NCBI RefSeq assembly: GCF_009377205.1
Contig: NZ_VJZE01000004.1
Location: 19,403-83,402 of the forward strand
DNA: 64,000 bases
Direction of reading: 5' to 3'
DNA from: Streptomyces phyllanthi
GTDB taxonomy: Bacteria; Actinomycetota; Actinomycetes; Streptomycetales; Streptomycetaceae
Shown: piece after piece, positions 9,010 through 18,351 of the stretch
How positions within the stretch are numbered: position 1 is the stretch's first letter
How the letters are laid out: each line of letters starts with the position of its first letter
Program-made: the position numbers and the translations under genes
Notes under the pieces: model-generated
What the model saw: the letters and a program-made list of their open reading frames with translations, nothing else
Databases searched by the model: none
Told to the model about the DNA's origin: nothing

Positions 9010-9786
9010 CTACCGGGCCGTGGCGAAGTCCTGGGTCCAGTAGTTGCCTGGCTGGGCGAGGCCGATACCGATCTCCTTGAACGCGCAGTTCAGAATGTTG
9101 CGCTTGTGGCCGGGACTGGACATCCAGCCGGCCATGACGCTCTTGGCGGTGGTGTAGCCGTAGGCGACGTTCTCTCCGTAGGTGCTCCAGGCGTAGCCGG
9201 CACGGGTGAGCCGCTCACCGGCGGACGATCCGTCGGAGCCCGAGTGCGACATGGTCCGGTGATCGGCCATGTCCTCGCTGTGCTTCTGAGCGGCCTTGGT
9301 GAGCACCGCGTCCACGGTCACCGGGGCACACCCCGCCTTGCCGCGCTCGCTGTTGACCAGGTCCACCACCGCCTTGGTGACGGAGGTCGTAGCGGCTGAG
9401 GCGGTCGGCGCCGTGGAAGGGGAGGGCTTCGCGGAGGGGGTCTGCGTGGCGGCCTTCTTCGCGGCCTTCTTCTTCGTGGCCTTCTTTTTCGCGGCCTTTT
9501 TCGTGGAGGGGGCCTTCGTGGAGGGGGCCTTCGTGGAGGCGGTCGGAGCGCTCGAAGCCGTGGAGCGGGACTCGGACGCCGTGGGAGTCGGTTTCGGGCT
9601 CGACGTGGTTTCGTCCCACCAGTGATCGTGGGAGGCGTCTCGGTTCCAGCGATGCTGGGACTCGTCGCGCCAGTCGTACTGCCGGTCCCCGCAGGCCATG
9701 GCGACGGAGGGCACGCCAACGGCGGTCAGTGCGACGGCGGCGATGGCTATCTTCCGGTAGTGCGTCGTTCTGCGGTGCTTGCTCAT
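9010..9786 (-). CDS. secreted CAP-domain (SCP/PR1) protein
   Basis: 258 aa from the ATG at 9786, preceded by GAGGT. Residues 1-30 are a signal peptide (basic start, IAIAAVALTAVGVPSVAMA). A linker of about 95 residues is rich in Ser, Thr, Pro and Lys, with repeated KAPSTKAPSTK and long Lys-Ala runs. Residues about 135-258 are a CAP domain with the hallmarks HSEDMADHRTMSH, YGENVAYGY and GHKRNILN. CAP proteins bind sterols, lipids or wall components; their exact job in Streptomyces is unclear. The Lys-rich linker probably holds the domain near the anionic cell wall. Confidence 0.92.
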   Translation of the reverse strand: MSKHRRTTHYRKIAIAAVALTAVGVPSVAMACGDRQYDWRDESQHRWNRDASHDHWWDETTSSPKPTPTASESRSTASSAPTASTKAPSTKAPSTKKAAKKKATKKKAAKKAATQTPSAKPSPSTAPTASAATTSVTKAVVDLVNSERGKAGCAPVTVDAVLTKAAQKHSEDMADHRTMSHSGSDGSSAGERLTRAGYAWSTYGENVAYGYTTAKSVMAGWMSSPGHKRNILNCAFKEIGIGLAQPGNYWTQDFATAR

Positions 9787-10660
9787 GGTGACCTCGTTGA
9801 ACGGATCCAGGACGCCGCAGGGCCGCCCCGCGCGCAGTCGGCTCTGCACGGGAAACCGCGCCTGAGCTGCCAGGGCGACCTGCGGTCCGGACATCTTCAG
9901 GAGTGCCGTGAGCAGGCACAACAAGCGTTCGAAACTAAGCAGGATCGTAGAACGAACGCCCCTTGCCACCTCCGGCGGACGGTGCTCTCCCATTCCGGGA
10001 GCCGCTCGTCGGAACCCTTCGCTCCGTCAGATCCCTTCCACCGACGTCTTTGCGACCGGGAAGCGTGGAGCGAGAAGCTCACACTCGCTACGACATTGAG
10101 GGAATTTCCACTTCACTGCTTGAATGTCCTGTTTGACCATCGAGCCTCGTGTACTAAGCGGTGCCGTTGACGGCGGCTGCGGGGTGACGTATGTCACTCA
10201 CCGCAGGTCAAGCGGTGTTTTCCGGGGTGTAGATCAGGGGACGCCACCCAGTACAGGACCGTTCGGTCCTCAGGCCACTCGGTACCCTGCCGCCCGGCTC
10301 CTCGAAGGAGCCCCGTCTCACCAGGGGCTCCCCGCGCACCTCGGCTGCCGCGAGGACCTCCGGTTCCGCCGGCTCGGCCCGGATCTGCCCATCCACATCC
10401 CCCATGGCGGCGAGCCCGCCCACTCGGGCCGGGGGCAGCCGGAGGGCAGCCGATCACCGTGCGCCGGATCAGCGCTCGCCCGCACACTGCCCTTGTTGGG
10501 GTGGACGCATGAGTTACGTCCTCTACCTCTGACAGGGCCACAGGCTCCGCCCCTCACACCGCGGTTGAGGCGCAGGGAGCCGTGAGGCAACGCGACATCC
10601 GCACCTGGCCCCATCTCGCCCTGACGCGCTCCGTGCCACGGCAGGCTGCGCGCACCATCG

Positions 10661-10688
10661 GAGGATGACCCCTGGAGGATGACCCCTG
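10661..10688. repeat. 14-bp tandem duplication
   Basis: GAGGATGACCCCTG occurs twice head to tail (10661-10674 and 10675-10688), immediately before the hairpin at 10690. Confidence 0.9.
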
Positions 10689-10689
10689 T

Positions 10690-10719
10690 TCGAAGGGCCC
10701 TGCCACCAGGGCCCTTCGA
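10690..10719 (+). terminator. strong hairpin, probable terminator
   Basis: TCGAAGGGCCCTG and CAGGGCCCTTCGA form a perfect 13-bp stem with a CCAC loop. There is no T-run, as is common in Streptomyces. It insulates the cobalt operon from upstream transcription. Confidence 0.65.
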
Positions 10720-10834
10720 CGGGCTCGCCGGCCGCTCCGGCGCGGCCGGCGAACAGCCGGGCCTCCGCCACGCGGCACCCTGGGGCCTTGCGGTCACCGA
10801 CCGCACTCTCCCGGGGTCGGCTTGTCACCGCCCT

Positions 10835-11030
10835 TCGGTGGGCACTACTGTCACCACGCCTTGGTGAACGGGAAATCCGGTGTGATGCCGGTGCGGCCCT
10901 CGCCACTGTGATCGGGAAGTCCGGCTCCAGCCCTCAAAAGGCAGCCACTGGGTCCTCGGACCCGGGAAGGCGGAGCACGGGCGGTGGTACCCGTCAGCCA
11001 GGAGACCGGCCAAGGCGCGTCAACCATCCA
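10835..11030 (+). promoter_or_regulatory. cobalamin riboswitch
   Basis: The leader of the cbiM operon has the conserved blocks of a B12 element in order: GGTGAACGGGAAATCCGGTG at 10863-10882, GCCACTGTGATCGGGAAGTCCG at 10902 onward (core GCCACTG), and the B12 box GTCAGCCAGGAGACCGGCC at 10993-11011. Adenosylcobalamin binding should reduce expression of the downstream cobalt transporter. It ends about 30 bases before the ATG of cbiM, so it may mask the ribosome binding site GGAGAGGG (11040-11047). Confidence 0.93.
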
Positions 11031-11058
11031 CGAGGTGCTGGAGAGGGTCTGCTGAACC

Positions 11059-11766
11059 ATGCACATAGCCGAGGGTTTTCTGCCTCCGGCGCACGCGGTC
11101 GCCTGGGGCGTCGCGTCCGCGCCGTTCGTCGTCCACGGAGTACGGTCACTCACCCGTGAGGTCAAGGAGCACCCCGAGAGCACGCTGCTGCTCGGTGCCT
11201 CCGGGGCCTTCACGTTCGTTCTGTCCGCGCTGAAGCTGCCGTCGGTGACCGGGAGCTGTTCCCACCCCACCGGTACGGGGCTGGGCGCCATCCTGTTCCG
11301 GCCGCCGATCATGGCGGTACTGGGCACCATCACCCTGCTCTTCCAGGCGCTGCTGCTCGCGCACGGCGGCCTGACCACGCTCGGCGCCAACGTCTTCTCG
11401 ATGGCCGTCGTCGGACCATGGGCCGGATACGCGATCTACCGCCTGCTACGGCGGTACGGCGTGCCGCTGATGGTCGCGGTGTTCTTCGGCGCCTTCCTCG
11501 CCGACCTGTCCACCTACTGCGTGACCACCGTGCAGCTGGCGCTCGCGTTCCCCGACCCGAGCAGCGGATTCCTGGGCGCGCTCGGCAAGTTCGGCTCCAT
11601 CTTCGCCGTCACCCAGATCCCGCTCGCGGTGAGCGAGGGGCTCCTGACGGTGTTCGTGATGCGGCTGCTGGTGCAGTCCAGCAAGGGTGAGCTGACCCGG
11701 CTCGGCGTCCTTGTGGCCGGCAAGCAGGCCGCGACCGGGGCCGGAACCGAGGCGGTTGCCCGATGA
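11059..11766 (+). CDS. cbiM: cobalt ECF transporter S component CbiM
   Basis: 235 aa. The N terminus [10 protein letters not shown] is the CbiM hallmark; the free N-terminal Met and His2 form the metal-binding site in the membrane. Five or six hydrophobic segments follow, with the conserved [16 protein letters not shown] loop containing a further His. It imports Co2+ for cobalamin synthesis as part of an energy-coupling-factor ABC transporter. It is the first gene behind the cobalamin riboswitch and its stop overlaps the next start (ATGA). Confidence 0.96.
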   Translation: MHIAEGFLPPAHAVAWGVASAPFVVHGVRSLTREVKEHPESTLLLGASGAFTFVLSALKLPSVTGSCSHPTGTGLGAILFRPPIMAVLGTITLLFQALLLAHGGLTTLGANVFSMAVVGPWAGYAIYRLLRRYGVPLMVAVFFGAFLADLSTYCVTTVQLALAFPDPSSGFLGALGKFGSIFAVTQIPLAVSEGLLTVFVMRLLVQSSKGELTRLGVLVAGKQAATGAGTEAVAR

Positions 11767-12152
11767 GCCGTAACGCGAAGATCAACGCCCTGCTGCTGCT
11801 CGTCGTGGCCGCGCTCGCCGTGCTCCCGCTGGCCCTCGGGCTCGGCGACCACAAGGAGGAGCCGTTCACGGGCGCCGACGGTGAGGCGGAGACGGCGATC
11901 ACCGAGATCGAACCGGACTACGAGCCGTGGTTCTCTCCCCTGTACGAGCCGCCGTCCGGTGAGATCGAGTCGGCGCTGTTCTCCCTCCAGGCAGCCATCG
12001 GAGCGGGCGTCCTCGCCTACTACTTCGGGCTGCACCGGGGGCGCCGCCAGGGCGAGGCGCGGGCGCTCGCGCAGCGGGACGCCGAGGCCGCTGCCCAGGA
12101 CGTCCCGGGTTCCGGGAGCGCCTCCGGCAAGTCCACCGCCGAACAGGACTGA
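11763..12152 (+). CDS. cbiN: cobalt transporter accessory subunit CbiN
   Basis: 129 aa, overlapping cbiM by ATGA. It has one membrane helix at residues 6-27 ([19 protein letters not shown]), an extracytoplasmic loop with the CbiN-like pattern [15 protein letters not shown]...[26 protein letters not shown], and a second helix at about 78-95. CbiN helps load cobalt into CbiM. The C-terminal 25 residues are Ala/Gly/Ser-rich and probably disordered. Confidence 0.95.
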   Translation: MSRNAKINALLLLVVAALAVLPLALGLGDHKEEPFTGADGEAETAITEIEPDYEPWFSPLYEPPSGEIESALFSLQAAIGAGVLAYYFGLHRGRRQGEARALAQRDAEAAAQDVPGSGSASGKSTAEQD

Positions 12153-12158
12153 CCGCTC

Positions 12159-12908
12159 GTGCTGCCGATCGACGCGGCGGCGCACAGCAACCGCTGGCGC
12201 CATCGCCATCCCGTGGACAAGGCCGTGCTCGGGCTGGGTCTCACCGTGCTCGCGATCTCGCTGCCGCCCTGGCCGGGCGCTGCCCTGGTGCTGGTGACCG
12301 CGCTCGCCGTGCTGCTGGGCCCGGCGGGCGTACCAGGCCGCCGGCTGTGGCGCGCCTACCGGGTACCGCTCGGCTTCTGCGTGACCGGAGCGATTCCCCT
12401 GCTCGTCCAGGTCGGCGGGCCCGGCGGGTTCGTCACCCTCGCCGAGGGCGGGCCGGTCCGCGCCGGGGAACTGCTGCTGCGGACCTCGGGCGCCTCCCTC
12501 GGCGTCCTCCTGTTCGCCTTCACCACCCCCATGTCCGACCTGCTGCCCCGCCTGGTCAAGGCCGGGGTGCCCGCCCCCGTCGTCGACGTCGCCCTGGTGA
12601 CGTACCGCATGAGCTTCCTGCTGCTCGACTCCGTGCGCCGCATCCGGCAGGCACAGGCCGCCCGGCTCGGGCACACCACCCGGGCCGCCACCTGGCGTTC
12701 CCTGGCCGGGCTCGGCGCCACCGCGTTCGTGCGGGCCTTCGACCGGGCCGCGCGGCTCCAGGCCGGGCTCGCCGGGCGCGGTTACGACGGCACCCTCCAC
12801 GTCCTGGTGCCGGAGGCCCGCGTCTCCGTCCGGTTCACGGCCGCCGGCGCCGCGCTCCTCGTGGCCGTGGCCGCCCTCACCTTCGTACTGGAAAGGCCGC
12901 TGTCATGA
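12159..12908 (+). CDS. cbiQ: ECF transporter transmembrane component CbiQ
   Basis: 249 aa, GTG start. It has several hydrophobic helices and, at about residues 180-215, the Ala-Arg-Gly coupling motifs typical of EcfT/CbiQ (QAARLGH and RLQAGLAGRGYDG), which dock on the ATPase. It couples ATP hydrolysis by CbiO to metal release by CbiM. Its stop overlaps the cbiO start (ATGA at 12905). Confidence 0.95.
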   Translation: MLPIDAAAHSNRWRHRHPVDKAVLGLGLTVLAISLPPWPGAALVLVTALAVLLGPAGVPGRRLWRAYRVPLGFCVTGAIPLLVQVGGPGGFVTLAEGGPVRAGELLLRTSGASLGVLLFAFTTPMSDLLPRLVKAGVPAPVVDVALVTYRMSFLLLDSVRRIRQAQAARLGHTTRAATWRSLAGLGATAFVRAFDRAARLQAGLAGRGYDGTLHVLVPEARVSVRFTAAGAALLVAVAALTFVLERPLS

Positions 12909-13768
12909 GCGAGCCCGTGCTGGTCGCCCTGCGGGGCGCGTCCTTCGCGTACGAGGACGGCCCCACCGTGCTCAGCGGCCTGGACTTCGACGTGCGCGAA
13001 GGACGTGCGCTCGCCCTGCTCGGCCGCAACGGCAGCGGCAAGACCACGCTGATGCGGCTGCTCAGCGGCGGATTGCGCCCGCACGCGGGTGAGTTGACCG
13101 TCGAGGGGCTCCCCGTCGCCTACGGCCGGAAGGGGCTGACCCGGCTGCGGACGACCGTCCAGCTGGTCGTGCAGGACCCGGACGACCAGTTGTTCGCCGC
13201 GTCCGTCGCCCAGGACGTGTCGTTCGGGCCGCTCAACCTCGGACTGCCCGACGCGGAGGTGCGGGCCCGGGTGGACGAGGCGCTCGCAGCCCTGGACATC
13301 ACCGCGCTCGCCGACCGGCCCACCCACCTCCTCTCCTACGGCCAGCGCAAACGGACCGCCATCGCCGGCGCCGTCGCGATGCGGCCCCGCGTCCTGATCC
13401 TCGACGAGCCGACCGCCGGGCTCGACCCCGACGGCCAGGAGCGGCTGCTCGCCACGCTCGACGGGCTGCGCGCATCCGGCACCACCGTGGTGATGGCCAC
13501 GCACGACGTCGACCTGGCCCTGCGCTGGGCCGATGACGCCGCGCTGCTCACCCCCTCCGGGGCACTCACCGGCCCCGTGGCCACGATGCTGGCGCGTACG
13601 GACCTCCTCCAGCAGGCCGGGCTGCGGCTGCCGTGGGGCATCGCCGCCACCCAACTGCTCCGCGCTCACGGGCTGTTGGACGACACGGCACCCGGTCCAC
13701 GAAGTCCGGACGAACTGGCCGCCCTGGCGACAGCGCACACCACTCCCCCGGTACCGGCCGATGGCTGA
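12905..13768 (+). CDS. cbiO: ECF transporter ATP-binding protein CbiO
   Basis: 287 aa from the ATG at 12905. Walker A is LLGRNGSGKTTLM (about residues 37-49), the Q-loop region reads VQDPDDQLFAASVAQDVSFGP, the signature is LLSYGQRKRTAIAGAVA, Walker B is VLILDEPTAGLDPDG and the switch His is in MATHDVD. It is a cytoplasmic ATPase that powers the CbiMNQO cobalt importer. A single ATPase gene implies a homodimer. It is the last gene of the riboswitch-controlled operon. Confidence 0.96.
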   Translation: MSEPVLVALRGASFAYEDGPTVLSGLDFDVREGRALALLGRNGSGKTTLMRLLSGGLRPHAGELTVEGLPVAYGRKGLTRLRTTVQLVVQDPDDQLFAASVAQDVSFGPLNLGLPDAEVRARVDEALAALDITALADRPTHLLSYGQRKRTAIAGAVAMRPRVLILDEPTAGLDPDGQERLLATLDGLRASGTTVVMATHDVDLALRWADDAALLTPSGALTGPVATMLARTDLLQQAGLRLPWGIAATQLLRAHGLLDDTAPGPRSPDELAALATAHTTPPVPADG

Positions 13769-13790
13769 CGAGCCGAAAGCACGGCCGGAA

Positions 13791-13814
13791 GTAACCGCGC
13801 TGGTTACCCTTTTG
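13791..13814 (+). terminator. probable terminator of the cbi operon
   Basis: GTAACC and GGTTAC form a six-base stem around GCGCT and are followed by CCCTTTT, 23 bases after the cbiO stop. Confidence 0.5.
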
Positions 13815-13884
13815 GAGTTCTTCGACTGATATCGTCCCCGGTTCACAAGTCCCCGCCGAAGGCAGGGCGAAGGGGTGCTGCGCT

Positions 13885-15141
13885 GTGCGAGTCCTCATGG
13901 TCGGAGCGGGTGGCGTGGGCACCGCCATCACCCGTATCGCTGCCCGTCGTTCGTTCTTCGAGCACATGGTCGTCGCCGACCACGACCGGTCTCGCGCGGA
14001 GTCCGCCGTCGCCCGCCTCGGTAAGGACGAGCGCAGGTTCACGGCGGCGCGGCTCGACGCCTCCGACGCGGCCGGCGTACGGGCCGCCCTGGCGGAGCAC
14101 GGCTGCGACCTCCTGCTCAACGCCACCGATCCCCGTTTCGTCCTGCCGCTGTTCGACGCGGCGCTCAGGCACCGCGCACATTACGTGGACATGGCCATGT
14201 CGCTGTCCCGGCCGCATCCGTCCCGCCCCTACGAGGAGTGCGGGGTCAAGCTGGGAGACGCCCAGTTCGAACGGGCCGCCGAGTGGGAGGCGGCGGGCCG
14301 GCTGGCGCTGGTCGGCATGGGGGTGGAGCCGGGACTCTCGGACGTCTTCGCCCGTTACGCCGCCGACGAGCTCTTCGACGAGATCGAGGAGATCGGCATC
14401 CGGGACGGCGCAGACCTGGTCGTGGACGGCCACGGCTTCGCCCCGTCCTTCAGCATCTGGACGACCATCGAGGAGTGCCTGAACCCACCGGTCGTCTACG
14501 AGGAGGGGCGGGGCTGGTTCACCACGCCGCCCTTCAGTGAGCCGGAGGTGTTCGACTTCCCGGAGGGCATCGGACCGGTGGAGTGCGTGAACGTCGAGCA
14601 CGAGGAAGTGCTGCTGATTCCCCGGTGGTTGAAGGCCGGGCGCGTCACCTTCAAGTACGGTCTCGGCGACGAGTTCATCGGTGTCCTGCGGACCCTGCAC
14701 CAGCTGGGGCTCGATCGGACGGATCCGGTCACCGTGAACGGTGGGGCAGGTGAGGTCGCGGTCTCCCCACGGGACGTCGTGGCCGCCTGCCTGCCCGACC
14801 CGGCCGGCCTCGGGGACCGTATGCACGGCAGGACCTGCGCGGGCACCTGGGTCAGGGGCACCAAGGACGGCGGCCCCCGGGAGGTGTACCTGTACCACGT
14901 GGTCGACAACCAGTGGTCGATGCGGGAGTACGGCTCACAGGCCGTGGTCTGGCAGACCGCGATCAACCCAGTGGCCGCCCTGGAACTGATCGCCTCCGGA
15001 GCCTGGCACGGCAGCGGAGTGCTCGGCCCCGAGGCACTGCCGCCGCGGCCGTTCCTCGACCTGCTCACCGAGTACGGCTCGCCGTGGTCCATGCGCGAGG
15101 AGGTGCCCGCACCCGGGCGGAAGACCGGTGCCCCCGGCTGA
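13885..15141 (+). CDS. saccharopine dehydrogenase family protein
   Basis: 418 aa, GTG start. The N terminus MRVLMVGAGGVGTAITRIAARR is a Rossmann NAD(P)-binding motif (GAGGVG). A mid-protein segment ALVGMGVEPGLSDVFARYAADEL and the C-terminal half match saccharopine dehydrogenase / carboxynorspermidine synthase-like reductases. Family members reduce Schiff bases formed between an amino acid and a keto acid or aldehyde. No lysine pathway gene is nearby, so the substrate is open; an opine- or homospermidine-like product is possible. Confidence 0.9.
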   Translation: MRVLMVGAGGVGTAITRIAARRSFFEHMVVADHDRSRAESAVARLGKDERRFTAARLDASDAAGVRAALAEHGCDLLLNATDPRFVLPLFDAALRHRAHYVDMAMSLSRPHPSRPYEECGVKLGDAQFERAAEWEAAGRLALVGMGVEPGLSDVFARYAADELFDEIEEIGIRDGADLVVDGHGFAPSFSIWTTIEECLNPPVVYEEGRGWFTTPPFSEPEVFDFPEGIGPVECVNVEHEEVLLIPRWLKAGRVTFKYGLGDEFIGVLRTLHQLGLDRTDPVTVNGGAGEVAVSPRDVVAACLPDPAGLGDRMHGRTCAGTWVRGTKDGGPREVYLYHVVDNQWSMREYGSQAVVWQTAINPVAALELIASGAWHGSGVLGPEALPPRPFLDLLTEYGSPWSMREEVPAPGRKTGAPG

Positions 15142-15217
15142 CCACGGGGCCCGCCGTTCCGGACCGACGCTTCGCTCGTGCACGAGTAACCCGGGGGCGG
15201 GCCCGCTCGGTTCGGCT

Positions 15218-16264
15218 TCACCCGCCGAACGCTGGAGGGGACGCCCCGGGCGGCATGTTGTACGGCGTGACCACCTGGATCGCCGAGGGCAGGGCGGGGC
15301 CTTCGTCGGGGAGGGCCTTGTGGGCGCGCATGATGGTCTGGCAGGCGCGGCGCATGTCCTGGCGCAGGTCGTGGTGAAGGACCGCGGAGAGCCGGCGCTC
15401 GCGCAGGAGCCGCGTGTTGTCGTGGTCCAGGTCGTGGGCGATGAACACCGCGCACTCCCGTCCGAGGCTGTCGAATGCGTCGAGGGTCGCGGTGTTGCCG
15501 CCGCCGGCCGAATAGACGGCCACGATGTCCTCGTCCCGTTTGAGGGCCTCCAGTACGAGGTCGCGCTGAGTGGCGTCCAGGCCGTCGCTGTCGGTGACCT
15601 CGACCAGTTGTCGTTGCGCGGGTGCGCTGCGCATCGTGCTGCGAAAGCCCATCTCGCGCTCCTCCTCACCGCGGAAGGAGCCCCGGCTGATGGTGGTGAG
15701 CACATTGCCCGGGCGGTCGCCGAGCCACTGACCCATGAGGTAGGCGGCGGTGGCGCCGGCCGCGCGGTTGTCGATGCCGACATAGGCCATGCGCGCGCTG
15801 CCGGGCAGGTCGGTCACGAGGGTGACGACAGGGATGCCTGCCGCGACCAGCCGGCCGACGGCGGCACCGACCTCCGGCAGGTCCGGGGCTTTGAGGATCA
15901 CTCCCTGCGATCCCCGTTTGGCGATCTTGTCCATGGTCGCGATCTGCTCCGAGGCGGGCCCGGTCTCCCGGAAGTGGAAGCGCGAGCGCACGACGGCGGG
16001 GTGCAGGGACGGCAGTTCGGCTTCGAGCGCGTCGCGTACGGCGGTCGAGAACCGTTCCGGCGCCTGCATCACGATATCGATCATGAAGGTACGGCCCCCG
16101 ATGCGCACCTGTGTCCGCTGCCGGTCCAGGTCCTTGATCGCCTGGTACACCTCCATCACCGTGCTCTCACGCACGCCGCCCCGGGCGTTGAGCACCCGGT
16201 CGACGGTGGCCTCGCTCAGTCCCGCCTGACGAGCGATCTCCCTGATCGGATAAGGGTGTCGCAT
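15218..16264 (-). CDS. LacI-family transcriptional regulator
   Basis: 348 aa from the ATG at 16264. Residues 5-50 are the LacI helix-turn-helix (IREIARQAGLSEATVDRVLNARGGV), followed by a hinge region and a periplasmic-binding-type effector domain (residues 60-340), with the type-1 pattern VILKAPDLPEVGAAVGRLVAAGIPVVTLVTD and YVGIDNRAAGATAAYLMG. It probably senses a sugar. No sugar transporter is next to it; the gene upstream reads away and the saccharopine-like gene converges on it. A target cannot be assigned. Confidence 0.94.
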   Translation of the reverse strand: MRHPYPIREIARQAGLSEATVDRVLNARGGVRESTVMEVYQAIKDLDRQRTQVRIGGRTFMIDIVMQAPERFSTAVRDALEAELPSLHPAVVRSRFHFRETGPASEQIATMDKIAKRGSQGVILKAPDLPEVGAAVGRLVAAGIPVVTLVTDLPGSARMAYVGIDNRAAGATAAYLMGQWLGDRPGNVLTTISRGSFRGEEEREMGFRSTMRSAPAQRQLVEVTDSDGLDATQRDLVLEALKRDEDIVAVYSAGGGNTATLDAFDSLGRECAVFIAHDLDHDNTRLLRERRLSAVLHHDLRQDMRRACQTIMRAHKALPDEGPALPSAIQVVTPYNMPPGASPPAFGG

Positions 16265-16598
16265 GAGTGTTCCCGAAGGTGATGATGGGCTTCTGACGGA
16301 CTGCTGCGGATTCCATGACGGGTGCGTTCACCACACTGGCAGAAGAGCACGGGCTGCGAAAGGACCCGGGTGTCCCCCTCGGCGACGGTGCGGCTGGGGC
16401 GCCCGTACGTCGGGACGTGCTGTCAGCAGATGGGCGTGCCGCAGCGGATGGGCCAGTGCCGCCGGTGCGGCGATGGCGTTGACCGCGACGGCCTCGGCTT
16501 GTGGGCCGGTACCGGTCAGTGCGCTCAGGGAGGGGCGGACCGTCCGGGGCGAGGTGAGGGCCGTTCGGCCCCGGGCGGCACGGCCTCCTCCCCGAGGC
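16265..16598. other. 334-bp gap between LacI and response-regulator genes
   Basis: No supported gene. It holds the upstream region of the LacI gene and a GGGCCG-TT-CGGCCC palindrome at 16558-16571. Confidence 0.6.
16558..16571. promoter_or_regulatory. palindromic box, OsdR/DevR-like (copy 1)
   Basis: GGGCCGTTCGGCCC, the same arms as the copies at 17418 and 17614. This copy lies just 3' of the response-regulator gene rather than at a promoter, so its role is unclear. Confidence 0.45.
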
Positions 16599-17294
16599 TC
16601 AGTGTCCGTCCTGCTTCAACCGGTCCTGGGCCTGGCTCGCGATGACGGCGGCCTGGACGCGGCGCTCCACGCCGAGCTTGGCCAGGAGCCGGGAGATGTG
16701 GTTCTTCACCGTCTTCTCGGCGAGGTAGAGCCGCTGGCCGATCTGGCGGTTGGTCAGCCCCTCCCCGATCAGGGCCAGGATCTCCCGCTCCCGGTCGGTC
16801 AGGTCCGGCAGACCGTCCTCGGGTTCCGGCTCCTTGGTCTGCTCACCGCGCAGCCGGGCCATCAGCCTGGTGGTGGCGCGGGGGTCGAGCAGGGACTGGC
16901 CGGCGGCCACCGTGCGGACCGCCGAGACCAGGTCCGAGCCCTGGATCTGCTTCAGCACGTACCCGGACGCACCCGCCATGATCGAGTCCAGCAGCGCCTC
17001 CTCGTCGTCGAACGAGGTCAGCATCAGGCAGGCAAGCTCCGGCATGCGCGAACGCAGCTCCCGGCACACGCTCACGCCGTCTCCGTCGGGCAGACGCACA
17101 TCGAGCACCGCCACGTCGGGGCGCACCGCGGGAACGCGTACCAGGGCCTGCTCGACGGTCCCGGCCTCGCCGATCACGCTGATGTCCGGCTCGTCGTTCA
17201 GCAGGTCGCGCACCCCGCGCCGTACCACCTCGTGGTCGTCCAGCAGGAAGACCCGGATCGGGCTCTCGGGGGTGGCCTGCGCACTGTCCGCCAT
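16599..17294 (-). CDS. NarL/DevR-type response regulator, orphan (OsdR-like)
   Basis: 231 aa from the ATG at 17294. The receiver domain covers residues 13-130 with acidic residues DD at 19-20 and the phospho-acceptor Asp65 ([13 protein letters not shown]). The LuxR-type HTH is at about 163-225 ([25 protein letters not shown]). Of known families it most resembles the DevR/DosR-OsdR dormancy regulators. No sensor kinase gene is adjacent. The perfect palindrome AGGGCCGATCGGCCCT lies 124 bases upstream of its start and related boxes precede nearby stress genes, so it probably autoregulates and governs this island. That assignment is inference from context. Confidence 0.93.
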   Translation of the reverse strand: MADSAQATPESPIRVFLLDDHEVVRRGVRDLLNDEPDISVIGEAGTVEQALVRVPAVRPDVAVLDVRLPDGDGVSVCRELRSRMPELACLMLTSFDDEEALLDSIMAGASGYVLKQIQGSDLVSAVRTVAAGQSLLDPRATTRLMARLRGEQTKEPEPEDGLPDLTDREREILALIGEGLTNRQIGQRLYLAEKTVKNHISRLLAKLGVERRVQAAVIASQAQDRLKQDGH

Positions 17295-17417
17295 CGACGG
17301 CTCCTGTACCTGCGTCGTCTGTCTCCCGCACGCACCGGCATTCTCCCGGTGGACGTCACCGGTCCGTCACCGGCCCGTACCTCTCGAAGATCCTGCGTCA
17401 TCCCGAACCCGACGGCC

Positions 17418-17433
17418 AGGGCCGATCGGCCCT
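17418..17433. promoter_or_regulatory. palindromic box, OsdR/DevR-like (copy 2)
   Basis: AGGGCCGATCGGCCCT is a perfect 16-bp palindrome, 124 bases upstream of the response-regulator start. Likely autoregulatory operator. Confidence 0.65.
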
Positions 17434-17613
17434 CTTCCACCAGGCCCTCCGGTCTTCTCAAGGGCTGCCGGCTTCCGTCACCTGCCCGGCACGACCGCCA
17501 CCGGACGCGGCGGGCCTGCTCAGGCCGGGCGGGCGGCCAGGGCCGGGCCGTCCCGCCGAGCCAGCCGACGAGCTCGACGTCGCCGGCGCCGCGGGCCGGT
17601 TCCTCGCGAGTTG

Positions 17614-17629
17614 AGGGCCGAACGGCCCT
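17614..17629. promoter_or_regulatory. palindromic box, OsdR/DevR-like (copy 3)
   Basis: AGGGCCGAACGGCCCT has the same arms as copy 2 with a different two-base centre, 94 bases upstream of the PNPOx-like gene start. Confidence 0.65.
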
Positions 17630-17722
17630 ACCGCGGCCGAGCACCGACGCGTTCGAATGTTGATCGAGCATCGCCCGAAATCAGACAGCCGTAAGCGAAG
17701 AACATCCGTACGGAAGCCCACC

Positions 17723-18196
17723 ATGACTCTCGACAACGCACGGCCGGTCCCCCCGGGACCCCGCCAGAGCATCGAGCTCGACAGCGACGAAGCCCTGCGG
17801 CTGCTCGGCAGCGTGTCCCTGGGGAGGATCGTCTTCACCCGGCACGCGCTGCCGACCATCCGCCCCGTCAACCACATCCTGGACGACGGCGACATCATCA
17901 TCCGCACCCACGAGGGCGCCGCCCTGACCTCGCACACCCGGCAGACCGACGGCCCGGGCGTGGTCGTGGCCTACGAGGCCGACGCCATCGATCCGGACAC
18001 CCACCTCGGCTGGAGCGTGGTCGTCACCGGCTACGCCCACCTGGTGACCGACCCGAACGAACTGGCCCGCTACCGGGCACTGCTCCACCCCTGGGTACAG
18101 CAGACCATGGACTACGCGGTGCGCATTCGCCCCGACCTGACCACCGGTGTGCTTCTGACCGACCTCACCGACGTCGGCCGGCCCGCGGGTGTCTGA
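17723..18196 (+). CDS. pyridoxamine 5'-phosphate oxidase-like (FMN/F420/heme split-barrel) protein
   Basis: 157 aa from the ATG at 17723; an ATG at 17657 has no ribosome binding site. The split-barrel pattern is clear: SDEALRLLGSVSLGRIVFTRHALPTIRPVNHILDDGDIIIRTHEG at the N terminus and GWSVVVTGYAHLVTDPNELARYRALL in the middle. Family members bind FMN, F420 or heme and act as oxidoreductases or sensors. Related proteins sit in DevR/OsdR regulons in mycobacteria and streptomycetes, in keeping with the operator-like box 94 bases upstream. Confidence 0.92.
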   Translation: MTLDNARPVPPGPRQSIELDSDEALRLLGSVSLGRIVFTRHALPTIRPVNHILDDGDIIIRTHEGAALTSHTRQTDGPGVVVAYEADAIDPDTHLGWSVVVTGYAHLVTDPNELARYRALLHPWVQQTMDYAVRIRPDLTTGVLLTDLTDVGRPAGV

Positions 18197-18267
18197 CCCG
18201 TACCGCCGGCCCCCGTCCGGCACAGGACCTGGGCGGGCTCTCACGTGTACCGGGCGGCCCCCACCAT

Positions 18268-18282
18268 GGGGCCGAGTGGCCC
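18268..18282. promoter_or_regulatory. palindromic box, OsdR/DevR-like (copy 4)
   Basis: GGGGCCGAGTGGCCC, a slightly degenerate copy of the same palindrome, 70 bases before the cNMP-binding gene. Confidence 0.5.
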
Positions 18283-18351
18283 ATGGCTCGGATGCGGGCA
18301 CGTGAAGACGCTGGAGGTGACAGGTCCGTACGTCCGTACCGGAGGCACCTC

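Larger units (their letters stand above)
9787..10834. other. about 1 kb without a supported gene
   Basis: Only short, mutually overlapping open frames occur here, none with a family signature or good ribosome binding site. The stretch holds the CAP-gene promoter region, a 14-bp tandem duplication, a strong hairpin and then the cobalamin riboswitch. Confidence 0.6.
17295..17722. other. divergent promoter region with two operator-like palindromes
   Basis: 428 bases between the response-regulator and PNPOx starts, with no supported gene. Two 16-bp palindromes at 17418 and 17614 are the main structures. Confidence 0.6.

Noticed and set aside
10208..10423. Minus-strand frame of 71 codons starting MGGLAAMGDVDGQIR
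   Set aside because: Composition is somewhat protein-like, but there is no ribosome binding site or family, and it lies in a region of many overlapping short frames.
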